From: Candidatus Brevundimonas colombiensis
GTDB taxonomy: Bacteria > Pseudomonadota > Alphaproteobacteria > Caulobacterales > Caulobacteraceae
NCBI GenBank assembly: GCA_029202665.1
Contig: CP119326.1
Span: 2,542,001-2,606,000, forward strand
Direction: 5' to 3'
DNA length: 64,000 bases
Of the stretch, positions 47,753 to 56,937 are shown piece by piece (positions within the stretch are counted from its first letter, which is position 1; every line of letters starts with the position of its first letter). Made by a program: the position numbers and the translations under genes. The notes under the pieces are model-generated. The model searched no databases, had not been told where the DNA came from, and worked only from the letters and a program-made list of their open reading frames with translations.

Positions 47753-47939
47753 CCCCGACGAAGCGTCATCCCTTCGCCGAAACGGTAATCTCCAACCACA
47801 CTCCGGGCGAAGGCCCGGCGCTCCAAGCCCTGCTGATAAGCAAGAGGCTGATGAGGCCTGCCGGCACGCCCATCGCCGCACCCGGTTCAAATCGTCGTCG
47901 AAGCGGACTATGTGGGCGGCTTCGACACGGAGCCTCGTC

Positions 47940-48710
47940 TTGCTGATCGTTCTTTCCCCCGCCAAGCGACTGGACTTCACCCAGGCGGACCCGGCCCTGC
48001 CCGGCTCCGACCGCCGCTTTCTGGAAGACACCGACAGCCTGGCCAGGACGGCGCGCCGTCAGACCAAGGCCGATCTGCGTCGGCTGATGGGGATTTCCGA
48101 CGATCTGGCGACGCTGAACGTCGAGCGGTTCAAGGCTTTCGATCCCGAATCGACCGACGGCGTCCAGGCCGCCTTCGCCTTCGCCGGCGATGTCTATGAG
48201 GGCCTGAAGGCGCGGGAACTGGCGCCCCAGGCGCTGGACTTCGCCCAGGCCCATGTCCGCATCCTGTCGGGCTTCTACGGCCTGCTGCGGCCGCTGGACC
48301 GTATTCAACCCTATCGGTTGGAAATGGGCACGCGGTTGAAGACCCGGCGCGGCGCCAGCCTTTACGACTTCTGGGGGGACCGCATCTCCAGACAGTTGAA
48401 CGAGGACGCCGAAGGCCAGCTCGATCCGACCCTGGTGAACCTGGCCAGCCAGGAATATTTCGGCGCCGTGGACGCCAAGGCCCTGAAACTGCCGGTCGTC
48501 ACACCCCAGTTCCGCGAGGAAAAGAACGGCGAGACCCGCATCGTCTCCTTCTTCGCCAAGAAGGCGCGCGGCGCCATGACTCGTTTCGCCATCGACGAGC
48601 GGGTGGAACGGGTCGACGACCTGAAGGCTTTCGATCGCGACGGCTATCGTTTCGACAAGGCCGTATCGACCGACAGCGACTGGATATTCATCAGGTCGGG
48701 AAATTCTTGA
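47940..48710 (+). CDS. yaaA: Peroxide stress protein YaaA
   Basis: The YaaA/DUF328 family lowers intracellular free iron and protects DNA and protein under hydrogen peroxide stress. The 256-residue protein begins MLIVLSPAKRLDF from a TTG at 47940, after GGAG, which matches the family start MLI.LSPAK.LDF; a frame open to 47910 adds residues not found in the family. Other hallmarks are KADLRRLMGISDDLATLN, YEGLKARE, ILSGFYGLLRPLDRIQPYRLEMGTRL, YDFWGDRI, NLASQEYF and IVSFFAKKARGAMTRF. It is monocistronic between the dehydrogenase and bdhA, with the latter starting 55 bases downstream. Confidence 0.93.
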   Translation: MLIVLSPAKRLDFTQADPALPGSDRRFLEDTDSLARTARRQTKADLRRLMGISDDLATLNVERFKAFDPESTDGVQAAFAFAGDVYEGLKARELAPQALDFAQAHVRILSGFYGLLRPLDRIQPYRLEMGTRLKTRRGASLYDFWGDRISRQLNEDAEGQLDPTLVNLASQEYFGAVDAKALKLPVVTPQFREEKNGETRIVSFFAKKARGAMTRFAIDERVERVDDLKAFDRDGYRFDKAVSTDSDWIFIRSGNS

Positions 48711-48764
48711 TCCCCGGCGTGTGATGCCGCTAGTCTCGACCGGAAGATCATAAAGGGCGGACAC

Positions 48765-49607
48765 ATGTCAGAACGGCCTCATTCCACGACCCAAGACCCG
48801 GCCTCGCCGCTTCGTCAGATCGGCGATCTGTCCGGTCAGGTCGCGGTCGTCACCGGCTCGACCTCCGGCATCGGCCTGGCTCTGGCGCGTGCGGTGGCGG
48901 CGGGCGGCGGCGACGTGGTGTTGAACGGTTTGGGCGATCCAGCCGAGATCGAGCGCACGCGCGCCGAACTGGAGGCCGCGTCCGGCCGGCGCATCCTTTA
49001 TCATCCGGCGGACATGACTCACGGCGATCAGATCGCCGACATGGTCGCCTTCGCCCGGCGCGAGCTGGGCCGGCTGGACATCCTGGTCAACAACGCCGGC
49101 ATCCAGCACGTCGAATCCGTCGAGAACTTCCCCACCGACCAGTGGGAGAAGATCATCGCCATCAACCTGTCCTCGGCCTTCTACGCCACGCGCGCCGCCA
49201 TTCCGATCATGAAGGCGCAGGGGCGCGGCCGGATCGTCAACATGGCCTCGGCCCACGGCCTGGTCGCCAGCCCGTTCAAGTCGGCCTATGTTGCGGCCAA
49301 GCACGGAATTATCGGCTTCACCAAGACCGTGGCCTTGGAACTGGCGCGCGATGATATCACCTGCAACGCCATATGCCCCGGCTTCGTCGAGACGCCGATC
49401 GTGGCGAAACAGATCGCCGACCAGGCCCGCACCCGCAACATGAGCGAGGATCAGGTGCTGACAGACGTGATCCTGGCCGCCCAGCCGACCAAGCGGTTCG
49501 TCACGACCGAGGAACTGACCGGCATCTTCCTCTATCTGGTCAGCGACCTGGGCGCCTCGGCCAATGGCGCCAGCTTCTCCATCGACGGCGGCTGGACCGC
49601 GCAATAG
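48765..49607 (+). CDS. bdhA: 3-hydroxybutyrate dehydrogenase (SDR)
   Basis: NAD-dependent oxidation of D-3-hydroxybutyrate to acetoacetate, the last step before acetoacetate re-enters metabolism when polyhydroxybutyrate is broken down. The 280-residue short-chain dehydrogenase has the cofactor motif VVTGSTSGIG at 28-37, LVNNAGIQHVESVENFPTDQWEKIIAINLSSAF, the catalytic Ser in NMASAHG, YVAAKHG with the Tyr-Lys pair, and the PGFVETPIVAKQIADQAR segment that is strongly associated with 3-hydroxybutyrate dehydrogenases. About 22 extra residues precede the first strand. AAGGGCGG lies before the ATG. The patatin gene follows after 33 bases on the same strand. Confidence 0.93.
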   Translation: MSERPHSTTQDPASPLRQIGDLSGQVAVVTGSTSGIGLALARAVAAGGGDVVLNGLGDPAEIERTRAELEAASGRRILYHPADMTHGDQIADMVAFARRELGRLDILVNNAGIQHVESVENFPTDQWEKIIAINLSSAFYATRAAIPIMKAQGRGRIVNMASAHGLVASPFKSAYVAAKHGIIGFTKTVALELARDDITCNAICPGFVETPIVAKQIADQARTRNMSEDQVLTDVILAAQPTKRFVTTEELTGIFLYLVSDLGASANGASFSIDGGWTAQ

Positions 49608-49640
49608 GGCCGCTCCGACACGGGCGGACGAAGGGGCGAC

Positions 49641-50705
49641 ATGGCGATCTTCAGACGCAAGACCGCTCAGCCGGCCGACACGGCCCCGCCTCCGGGCAGG
49701 CGGCCGATCTGCCTGGCGCTTCAGGGCGGGGGCGCACACGGCGCCTTCCAGTGGGGCGTGCTGGACCGGCTGCTGGAGGATGACCGGCTCGACGTCCGCG
49801 CGGTTTCGGGCGTCTCGGCCGGCGCGATGAACGCCGCCGCCCTGGTGTCTGGCCTGGCCGCCGGCGACGGTCGCGCCGCTCTGGACAAGCTATGGCGCGA
49901 GGTCAATCAGTCGGGCGGCCGCAACGTCTTCGGCGACAGCGCCATCTGGAACGCCGCCCAGCCGCCGGACTGGGTCAAGGACAACCCGTTCTGGCGGGCT
50001 GGCGAAACCTTGGCCATGTCCATGAGCCCCTATGAATTCAATCCACTCAACCATAATCCTCTCAAACGCGTTCTGAAGGCCGCCGTCGATTTCGGCGCGG
50101 TGCAGGGGTCCGACATCAAACTGTTCGTCGCCGCGACGGCGGTGCGCCAGGCCAGAGCGCGGGTCTTCACCTCCGCCGAGATCAATGCCGACGTCCTGAT
50201 GGCCTCCGCCTGTCTGCCCCACCTGTTTCAGGCGGTCGAGATCGAAGGCGAGCCCTATTGGGACGGCGGCTATCTGACCAATCCGCCGCTGTGGCCGCTG
50301 ACGGGTGAGGATACGCCGGACGATGTGCTTCTGGTCACCCTGAACCCGATGGCTCGTGACGAGACACCGCGCAGCGCCGCCGACATTATGGATCGGCTGA
50401 ACGAAATCGTCTTCAACGCGCCTCTGGTCGCGGAACTGCGCGCCATCGCCATCGCCGGCGAGATGATCGGTCAAGGCCAGATCGAGGTGGGAGGCCAGGG
50501 GCCGTACCGCCACGTTCGGATGCACGCCATCGAGGCGGATCGCTGGCTGTCGGACCTGTCCCTGCGGACCAAGTTCAACACCGAGTGGAGCTTCCTGAAC
50601 GACCTGAAGGCGCGCGGTCGCGCCGCCGCCGATGAATGGCTGGGCAGTTGCCTGGACGCCGTCGGGCGTCACGCCAGCGTCGATATGCAGGCGCGCTTCG
50701 GCTAG
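49641..50705 (+). CDS. Patatin-like phospholipase / depolymerase
   Basis: The 354-residue protein carries the patatin fold: oxyanion segment LALQGGGAHGAFQWGVLD (from 26), the nucleophile Ser59 in GVSAG, and the Asp of the catalytic dyad in WDGGYLTNPPLWPL. Known relatives include RssA-type proteins and a depolymerase-like patatin encoded directly after bdhA in several alphaproteobacteria. The 33-base gap to bdhA suggests one transcript and a role in mobilising polyhydroxybutyrate or lipids. GAAGGGG precedes the ATG. The TAG is shared with the convergent tsaC stop in a CTAG palindrome. There is no signal peptide, so it is cytoplasmic. Confidence 0.9.
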   Translation: MAIFRRKTAQPADTAPPPGRRPICLALQGGGAHGAFQWGVLDRLLEDDRLDVRAVSGVSAGAMNAAALVSGLAAGDGRAALDKLWREVNQSGGRNVFGDSAIWNAAQPPDWVKDNPFWRAGETLAMSMSPYEFNPLNHNPLKRVLKAAVDFGAVQGSDIKLFVAATAVRQARARVFTSAEINADVLMASACLPHLFQAVEIEGEPYWDGGYLTNPPLWPLTGEDTPDDVLLVTLNPMARDETPRSAADIMDRLNEIVFNAPLVAELRAIAIAGEMIGQGQIEVGGQGPYRHVRMHAIEADRWLSDLSLRTKFNTEWSFLNDLKARGRAAADEWLGSCLDAVGRHASVDMQARFG

Positions 50706-51619
50706 CCGACGAAGCCGGCGGCGCGGCGCAGGCGGTCGTTGATGGCTTCCCCCAGGCCCGTCGTCGGGATCGGCGAAACGGCGATGCCGAACGGTCGGGT
50801 GCGATCCGCTTCGCGCAGCAGGCGGAACAGATTGGCCGCGGCCTCGCTCAGATCGCCCGTGGGGCTCAGGCTCCAGCGCGCCTCGCCCACGCCGGGGCCG
50901 AACCCCAGCAGGACTTCGCCCGGCCGCGCCGCCGTCGCCTCGATCCGCACCGGCGCGTCCGGCGCGTAATGCAGCGTCAGCCGTCCCGGAGAGCGATGCC
51001 CCTCCCCGCTGTCAGCCAGCGGTCCGACCACGGCCTCGATCTGGGCCCGGGTCACCGCGCCGGGCCTGAGCAGGGCGACACGCCCCTCCAGCACCGAGAC
51101 GACCGTGCTCTCCAGCCCCACCTGACACGGCCCGCCATCCACGGCGGCGGCGACGGCGAATCCGGTCTCTTCCACGGCATCGTCGAACGTCGTCGGACTG
51201 GGTCGTCCTGAACGGTTGGCCGAGGGCGCGACGACCGGGCCGCCGAACGCCGCCAGAACCGCCCGGGCTATCGGATGGGCGGGAACCCTGATCGCCACGC
51301 TGTCCAGGCCGGCGCGGGCCAGATCGCAGACCCGGCCGGCGTCGCGAACGGGCGCCACCAGGGTCAGCGGTCCCGGCCAGAAGGCGTCGGCCAACGCCCG
51401 GGCGGCGGCGTCGAACACCGCGATCTCGGACGCCGCTGCGGCATCCGCGACATGCGAGATCAGCGGATTGAACCGCGGCCGGCCCTTGGCGTCGAAGATG
51501 GACGCGACCGCCTTTGGATCACCGGCGTCGGCGCCCAGGCCATAGACCGTCTCGGTCGGCAGCAGGATCAGCGACCCGTTTCTCAGGGCCGCCGCCGCCT
51601 CTTGCGGCGTCGCGCTCAC
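50702..51619 (-). CDS. tsaC: L-threonylcarbamoyladenylate synthase (YrdC/Sua5)
   Basis: The enzyme makes threonylcarbamoyl-AMP from threonine, bicarbonate and ATP for the universal t6A modification of tRNA position 37. The 305-residue protein has the YrdC fold (ILLPTETVYGLGADA, KGRPRFNPLISHV, ARAVLAAFGGPVVAPSANRSG, CQVGLESTVVSVLEG) followed by the C-terminal Sua5 domain (about 215-305) found in the longer forms. It begins with GTG at 51619 inside the GTGA overlap with the cytochrome b561 gene. Its TAG is shared with the convergent patatin gene. The other t6A genes are not in the window. Confidence 0.94.
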   Translation of the reverse strand: MSATPQEAAAALRNGSLILLPTETVYGLGADAGDPKAVASIFDAKGRPRFNPLISHVADAAAASEIAVFDAAARALADAFWPGPLTLVAPVRDAGRVCDLARAGLDSVAIRVPAHPIARAVLAAFGGPVVAPSANRSGRPSPTTFDDAVEETGFAVAAAVDGGPCQVGLESTVVSVLEGRVALLRPGAVTRAQIEAVVGPLADSGEGHRSPGRLTLHYAPDAPVRIEATAARPGEVLLGFGPGVGEARWSLSPTGDLSEAAANLFRLLREADRTRPFGIAVSPIPTTGLGEAINDRLRRAAGFVG

Positions 51620-52167
51620 GGTCGGCGCGGGATCAGCGGGATCATCCGGTGCAGCACATTGTCCCGGTCGACGAACTGATGCTTCAGCGCCGCCAGAACG
51701 TGCAGCGCGATCAGGACGTAAAGCCCCTTCACCGCCAGAACGTGGACGGCCATCAAACTGCGCGCCATGTCACGACCGCCGCCGATGGGCAGCAGCGGCC
51801 ATTCAAACAGGCCGAACCACAGAATGGCCCGCTCGCCGGCCGAGGACGCCAGCCATCCGGTCATCGGAATGAGGATCAGCGCCAGATAGAACAGCACATG
51901 GGTCGCCCGCGCCGCCGCCTTTTGCCAGCGTGGCAGGTGCGACGGCAGGGCGATGGCGGGATGGGCCAGACGCCAGCCGATGCGCGCCAGGGTCGCGACC
52001 AGGATCGTCAGACCCAGCGACTTGTGCAACATGACGAACTGGCCCGAGATCGGCCCCTCGGTATTCTCGTGCGCCGTGATCAGCAGCACCTGAATCAGGA
52101 CCGCCGCCGCGATCCCCCAGTGCAGGACCAGGGAAACGGTCGAATATCGATTTCGCGGTTCGCCCAT
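51616..52167 (-). CDS. Cytochrome b561 (CybB family)
   Basis: The 183-residue inner-membrane protein has four hydrophobic helices and conserved His residues for two b hemes, in RYSTVSLVLHWGIAAAVLIQVLL (first helix), LHKSLGLTILVATLARIGWRL, ATHVLFYLALILIPMTGWLASSA and LAVKGLYVLIALHVLAALKHQFVDRDNVLHRM. CybB-type cytochromes pass electrons from ubiquinol or superoxide to unknown partners. AGGGAAGCC precedes the ATG. Its stop overlaps the tsaC start by 4 bases, so it is the first gene of a two-gene unit with tsaC; there is no obvious functional link. Confidence 0.9.
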   Translation of the reverse strand: MGEPRNRYSTVSLVLHWGIAAAVLIQVLLITAHENTEGPISGQFVMLHKSLGLTILVATLARIGWRLAHPAIALPSHLPRWQKAAARATHVLFYLALILIPMTGWLASSAGERAILWFGLFEWPLLPIGGGRDMARSLMAVHVLAVKGLYVLIALHVLAALKHQFVDRDNVLHRMIPLIPRRP

Positions 52168-52286
52168 GGCTTCCCTTCCGTGACGGCACTACGTCACCTT
52201 GCGCAGAGACGGGGCGCGTCGCCAAGATGCTTGCGACACCCTGCCTCGACGCGGCACTTAGGCCGCAACGACGATTGAGGAAACCC

Positions 52287-54071
52287 ATGACCTACCGCGC
52301 GCCCGTTCGAGATCTGGCCTTCACCCTTGAGGCCGTCGCCGGCATGGCGGACGTCGCCGCGACCGGCGCCTTTCCCGACTATGACGTCGATGTCGCCGCC
52401 GCCGTGATCGAGGCCGCCGGCCAGTTTTCCGAAGAGGTTCTGGCGCCGCTGAACCGGATTGGCGACCAGCAGGGCTCGACCTACGCCAATGGCGCCGTCA
52501 CCGCCGCGCCGGGGTTCGCCGATGCCTACCGCCAGTTCGCCGCAGGCGGCTGGACCGGCCTGTCCGCCCCGACCGAGGCCGGAGGTCAGGCCCTCCCCAA
52601 GGCGCTGGAACTGGCCGCCTATGAGACCGTTCACGCCGCCAACATGGCCTTTGGCCTGTGCCCGATGCTGTCACTGGCCGCCATCGAGGCGCTGGAGCAG
52701 GTCGGCACGCCCGAACAGAAATCCAGGTATCTGACCAAGCTGGTCAGCGGCGAGTGGACCGGGGCCATGGTCCTGACCGAGCCGGGCGCCGGTTCGGACC
52801 TGGGCGCCCTGACCGCCACCGCGACGCCGAACGGCGACGGGACCTATGCGCTGAACGGCCAGAAGATTTTCATCACCTGGGGCGACCACGATGCGACGGA
52901 CAACATCGTCCATCTGGTTCTGGCCCGCCTGCCCGACGCCCCTAAGGGGCCGAAAGGGATCAGCCTGTTTTTGACGCCCAAGTTCGCGCTCAAGGATGAT
53001 GGAAGCCTGGGCGACCGCAACGCCTTCCGTCCCGTCGGCATCGAGCACAAGCTGGGCATCCACGCCTCGCCCACCTGCGTCATGAGCTATGAGGGCGCGC
53101 GCGCCGAACTGGTCGGCCAGCCGAACCAGGGCCTGGCCCATATGTTCGTCATGATGAACGCCGCGCGTCTGGCGGTCGGGGTGGAGGGCGTCGGCATTGC
53201 GGAACGGGCATACCAGCACGCCCTCGCCTATGCGCTGGAGCGTCGCCAGGGCCGTTCGGTCTGGACGGGCGAGGCCAATGCGCCGATCTTCGATCATCCG
53301 GACGTGCGCCGGATGCTGGGCGTGATGAAGGCCAAGATCTCGGCCGCCCGCGCCATCTGTCTGTCCACCGGCGTCGCCGCCGATTTGGCGAAACACGCCG
53401 GGACGGAAGAGAAGCGTCGCCGCTGGAAGGGTCGGGAAGATTTGTTCACCCCCATCGCCAAGGCCTGGTCCACCGATGTCGGCTGCGAGGTCGCCTCCAT
53501 GGGCGTCCAGGTTCACGGCGGCATGGGCTTCATCGAGGAGACCGGCGCGGCCCAATACTATCGCGACGCGCGCATCGCCCCGATCTACGAAGGCACCAAC
53601 GGCATCCAGGCGATGGATCTGGTCGGGCGCAAGCTGTCGATGGACGGCGGCGAATCGGCCAAGGCCCTGATCGTCGACATGAAGGCGACCCTGGCCGATC
53701 TCGGCGCCCTCTATTCCGGCAAGCCGGTCGAACGGTTCGCCACGGCTATCGAGGCGGTCGAGGACGCGACGCTGTGGCTCCTGGACCAGAAGGCCGATGC
53801 GAATGCGGCCGCCGACGTTCTGGCCGCCGCGGACGCCTATCTGAAACTGCTGGGCGACGTCGTCGGCGGCTGGATGCTGGCCAAGGGCGCGATGGCGGCG
53901 AAGGCCAGGCTGAGCGCCAATGACGGCGATCCGGCCTGGCTGCAGGGCAAGATCGACCTCTACGAAATCTACGCCGCCAATGTGCTGGGCCATGTCTCCA
54001 GCCGCCTGGCGGCCGTGGGTCAGGGCGGCGTCTTGCTGCAACGCCTGTCGGTCGAGGCGCTGGCCGGCTGA
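52287..54071 (+). CDS. Acyl-CoA dehydrogenase (extended, C-terminal domain)
   Basis: The 594-residue flavoprotein catalyses the first dehydrogenation of beta-oxidation. It has an N-terminal extension, then PMLSLAAIEALEQVG, MVLTEPGAGSDLGALTATA (FAD and substrate motif), FITWGDHDATDNIVHLVLA, the core helix GVGIAERAYQHALAYALERRQGRSVW, the flavin motif GGMGFIEETGAAQYYRDARIAPIYEGTNGIQAMDL and a C-terminal helical domain of about 120 residues. Length and layout match the FadE group of alphaproteobacteria, also including DmdC; chain-length preference is open. The ATG at 52287 has GAGG in front. It is divergent from the tsaC unit. Confidence 0.93.
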   Translation: MTYRAPVRDLAFTLEAVAGMADVAATGAFPDYDVDVAAAVIEAAGQFSEEVLAPLNRIGDQQGSTYANGAVTAAPGFADAYRQFAAGGWTGLSAPTEAGGQALPKALELAAYETVHAANMAFGLCPMLSLAAIEALEQVGTPEQKSRYLTKLVSGEWTGAMVLTEPGAGSDLGALTATATPNGDGTYALNGQKIFITWGDHDATDNIVHLVLARLPDAPKGPKGISLFLTPKFALKDDGSLGDRNAFRPVGIEHKLGIHASPTCVMSYEGARAELVGQPNQGLAHMFVMMNAARLAVGVEGVGIAERAYQHALAYALERRQGRSVWTGEANAPIFDHPDVRRMLGVMKAKISAARAICLSTGVAADLAKHAGTEEKRRRWKGREDLFTPIAKAWSTDVGCEVASMGVQVHGGMGFIEETGAAQYYRDARIAPIYEGTNGIQAMDLVGRKLSMDGGESAKALIVDMKATLADLGALYSGKPVERFATAIEAVEDATLWLLDQKADANAAADVLAAADAYLKLLGDVVGGWMLAKGAMAAKARLSANDGDPAWLQGKIDLYEIYAANVLGHVSSRLAAVGQGGVLLQRLSVEALAG

Positions 54072-54145
54072 GCGCCCGCGCGTCATTGACCTTCGTCGTC
54101 GGTCGCCCGCAAGGTACGGCCGACTTCAAAATGCGGGAGCGACCG

Positions 54146-56377
54146 ATGAACCGTCGGCAAGTGATCATGTCCACTGCGGCGACGGCCCTCGCCGCCTCGG
54201 CCGCCCCTGCCCCCACCCTCGGCCTTGACCGCCAACCCGCCGGAGCCTCGATGCCTCAACCGCCCGTCGCCAAGAAGATTCCCGTCGTCATCGAACAACT
54301 GGGTCGCACCCGCACTGATGACTATCAATGGATGAAGGACGACAACTGGCAGGCCGTGCTGCGCGACCCGACCCTGATCAAGGCCGAGGTCAAGGACCAT
54401 CTGACGGCCGAGAACGCCTATCGCGAGGCCATGATGGCCTCCACCCTGCCGCTGCAGCAGACGATGTTCGCGGAGATGCGCGGTCGCATCAAGGAAGACG
54501 ACAGCTCCGTTCCCGCCCCTGACGGCGGCTGGAACTATTATATCGAATACAAGACCGGCGATCAGCATCCCCGCTACATGCGGGTCGAGCGTCAGGGCAC
54601 GTGGATTGTGGACGGTCAGCCGGTGACGAAAAACTTCGTCATGGCCCCGACGCCGCAGCTGCTGCTGGACGCCAATGTCCTGGCCGAGGGCAAGGCCTAT
54701 TCCGAGGTTTCGGCCGCCTCGCACAGCCCCGACCACGCCCTGTTCGCCTATGCCGAGGATGCTCAGGGGTCCGAGGTTCACAAGATCTACGTCAAGGACA
54801 TCGCCACGGACGAGGTTCTGCCTGATGTGATCGACAGCGCCACCGGCGACTTCGTCTTCTCGCCCGACAGCCAGTGGATTTTCTGGACCAACCGCGACGA
54901 CAACGGCCGCCCGGACAAGATCTTCCGTCGCCCGGCGCGCGGCGGCGATACCACCCTGGTCTATGAGGAGGCCGACGACGGCATGTTCATCGGCGTGGGC
55001 CGCACGGCCGACGACCGGTTCATCATCATCGGCATCCAGAACCAGGAAACGTCCGAGGCCCGCTACATCTCCGCCGCCACGCCCACGGCCGAGCCAGTGG
55101 TGCTGGAGCCGCGCGTGGTCGCGGTTCGCTACGACGCCGACCACTGGGGCGACCGTTGGGTGATCCGCACGAATGCGGACGACGCCATCGACTTCAAGAT
55201 CGTCGAGGCCCCGACCGAGACGCCATCCAAGGCTCACTGGACCGATCTGGTGGCCCACACGCCCGGCCGCTTCATCGAGGGTCTCGATCTGACCAGCGGC
55301 CACCTGGCCCGTCAGGAGCGCGCCGACGCCAACACCCGGATCATCATCCGCGACCGGTCCGGCGCCGAGCATGAGATCGCCGTGGACGAGCCCGCCTTCG
55401 CCCTGTCGCTGGCGGGGGCTTCGGAGTTCGACACCACGACGACCCGCTACGCCTATAACTCGCCGTCCACCCCGACCCAGACCTTCGACTACGACATGGC
55501 GACGCGCGAGCGCACTCTGCGCAAGACCCAGCAGATTCCGTCCGGTCACAACGTCGAGGACTATGTCGTCGAGCGGCTGAACGCGCCGGCGTCCGATGGG
55601 CAACTGGTGCCGGTCACGGTGCTGCGCCGCAAGTCGACGCCGACCGACGGTTCGGCCCCGCTGCTGCTCTACGGCTATGGCTCCTATGGCATTCCCATGC
55701 CCGCCAGCTTCTCGACCAACCGGTTGTCGCTGGTGGATCGCGGCTGGATCTACGCCATCGCCCATATTCGCGGCGGCTCCGACAAGGGCTGGGGCTGGTT
55801 CCTCGACGCCCGGAAGATGACGAAGAAGAACACCTTCACCGACTTCATCGCCGCCGCTGAACATCTGATCGACCGCAAATACGCGACGACCGGACATATC
55901 GTCGCCCAGGGCGGGTCGGCGGGCGGGCTGCTGATGGGCGCCGTCACCAATATGCGGCCCGACCTGTGGGCCGGCGTCATCGGTCAGGTGCCGTTCGTGG
56001 ACGTGATCAACACCATGAGCGACACCTCCCTGCCGTTGACGCCGCCCGAATGGCCCGAGTGGGGCAACCCCATCGAGGACCCGGCCGCCTACGACTATAT
56101 GCTCAGCTACAGCCCCTACGATCAGGTTGCGCCGAAAGCCTATCCGGCGGTCCTGGCCACCGGCGGCCTGTCCGATCCGCGCGTCACCTATTGGGAGCCG
56201 GAGAAGTGGGTCGCCAAGCTGCGGCCCGCCACCACCTCTGGCAAGCCGGTCCTGCTCAAGATCAACATGGAGGCCGGACACGGCGGCGCGGCCGGGCGGT
56301 TCGACTATCTGAAGGAAGTCGCCCACGACTACGCCTTCGCGATCTGGGCTGTCGACAAGGGTTGGGAGACCGCGTGA
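54146..56377 (+). CDS. Tat-exported S9 peptidase (oligopeptidase B-like)
   Basis: The 743-residue serine peptidase belongs to the prolyl oligopeptidase family. Its N-terminal seven-bladed propeller spans roughly 80-460 and the hydrolase domain follows. The catalytic serine lies in AQGGSAGGLLMGAV, the Asp in VLATGGLSDPRVTYWEPEKW and the His in MEAGHGGAAGR. The nearest known relatives are oligopeptidase B, which cleave after Arg or Lys in short peptides. The start at 54146 (GGGAG before it) yields a Tat signal: MNRRQVIMSTAATALAASAA. Oligopeptidase B is usually cytoplasmic, so a twin-arginine signal suggests periplasmic activity. The GTG of the next gene overlaps the stop by 4 bases. Confidence 0.9.
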   Translation: MNRRQVIMSTAATALAASAAPAPTLGLDRQPAGASMPQPPVAKKIPVVIEQLGRTRTDDYQWMKDDNWQAVLRDPTLIKAEVKDHLTAENAYREAMMASTLPLQQTMFAEMRGRIKEDDSSVPAPDGGWNYYIEYKTGDQHPRYMRVERQGTWIVDGQPVTKNFVMAPTPQLLLDANVLAEGKAYSEVSAASHSPDHALFAYAEDAQGSEVHKIYVKDIATDEVLPDVIDSATGDFVFSPDSQWIFWTNRDDNGRPDKIFRRPARGGDTTLVYEEADDGMFIGVGRTADDRFIIIGIQNQETSEARYISAATPTAEPVVLEPRVVAVRYDADHWGDRWVIRTNADDAIDFKIVEAPTETPSKAHWTDLVAHTPGRFIEGLDLTSGHLARQERADANTRIIIRDRSGAEHEIAVDEPAFALSLAGASEFDTTTTRYAYNSPSTPTQTFDYDMATRERTLRKTQQIPSGHNVEDYVVERLNAPASDGQLVPVTVLRRKSTPTDGSAPLLLYGYGSYGIPMPASFSTNRLSLVDRGWIYAIAHIRGGSDKGWGWFLDARKMTKKNTFTDFIAAAEHLIDRKYATTGHIVAQGGSAGGLLMGAVTNMRPDLWAGVIGQVPFVDVINTMSDTSLPLTPPEWPEWGNPIEDPAAYDYMLSYSPYDQVAPKAYPAVLATGGLSDPRVTYWEPEKWVAKLRPATTSGKPVLLKINMEAGHGGAAGRFDYLKEVAHDYAFAIWAVDKGWETA

Positions 56378-56937
56378 CGGCGCCTGCGGTTCGCGACGCC
56401 CGGCCCGACGATATCGCGGCCATCACCGCCATCTATGCCGAGAGTGTCGCCAATGGTCGCGGCACGTTCGAGCTGGAGCCGCCTGACGAAGCCGAGATGG
56501 CGTCCCGTCTGGCGGCTGTGGAAGGCTTGGGCCTGCCCCGCCTGGTCGTCGAGATCGACGACAGGGTCGCCGGATACGCCTACGCCGCGCCATTTCGCAC
56601 GCGCCAAGCCTATCGCTACATGGTCGAGGATTCGATCTATGTCGCTTCATGGGCGCGCGGACAGGGCGTAGCGGGGGCTCTGCTCGATGTTCTTATCCGG
56701 CGCTGCGAAGCAATGGGGCTTCGTCAGATGGTCGCCGTCATCGGCGATTCGGAAAACATCGGCTCCATCGCCCTGCATCGCACGCGCGGCTTCACCGACG
56801 CCGGCATGTTCAAGGCCGCAGGATGGAAGCATGACGACTGGCGCGACGTGATCTTCATGCAGCGGACCCTGGGCCAGGGCGGCGATGCATCGCCCGATGC
56901 GCCGGGACTGCCGCTGGTCGACAAGAAGCGCGGCTAG
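56374..56937 (+). CDS. GNAT N-acetyltransferase, phosphinothricin-type
   Basis: The 187-residue protein (GTG start at 56374) belongs to the GNAT family in the phosphinothricin/methionine sulfoximine acetyltransferase subgroup. Segments: IAAITAIYAESVANGRGTFELEPPDEAEM, VAGYAYAAPFRTRQAYRYMVEDSIYV, the acetyl-CoA loop RGQGVAGALLDVLI and LRQMVAVIGDSENIGSIALHRTRGF. These enzymes acetylate small amines such as methionine sulfone or herbicide-like molecules. It overlaps the S9 peptidase stop by 4 bases, and its own TAG is shared with a small convergent gene. The tail (about 170-187) is extra. No resistance phenotype can be inferred. Confidence 0.88.
   Translation: MTAPAVRDARPDDIAAITAIYAESVANGRGTFELEPPDEAEMASRLAAVEGLGLPRLVVEIDDRVAGYAYAAPFRTRQAYRYMVEDSIYVASWARGQGVAGALLDVLIRRCEAMGLRQMVAVIGDSENIGSIALHRTRGFTDAGMFKAAGWKHDDWRDVIFMQRTLGQGGDASPDAPGLPLVDKKRG

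Noticed and set aside
47880..47905. GGTTCAAATC resembling a tRNA T-loop
   Set aside because: No acceptor or anticodon stems could be formed around it.
54083..56326. Long antisense open frame of about 747 codons over the S9 peptidase
   Set aside because: High GC makes long antisense frames common; the sense strand encodes intact catalytic motifs and the antisense product has no recognisable domain.
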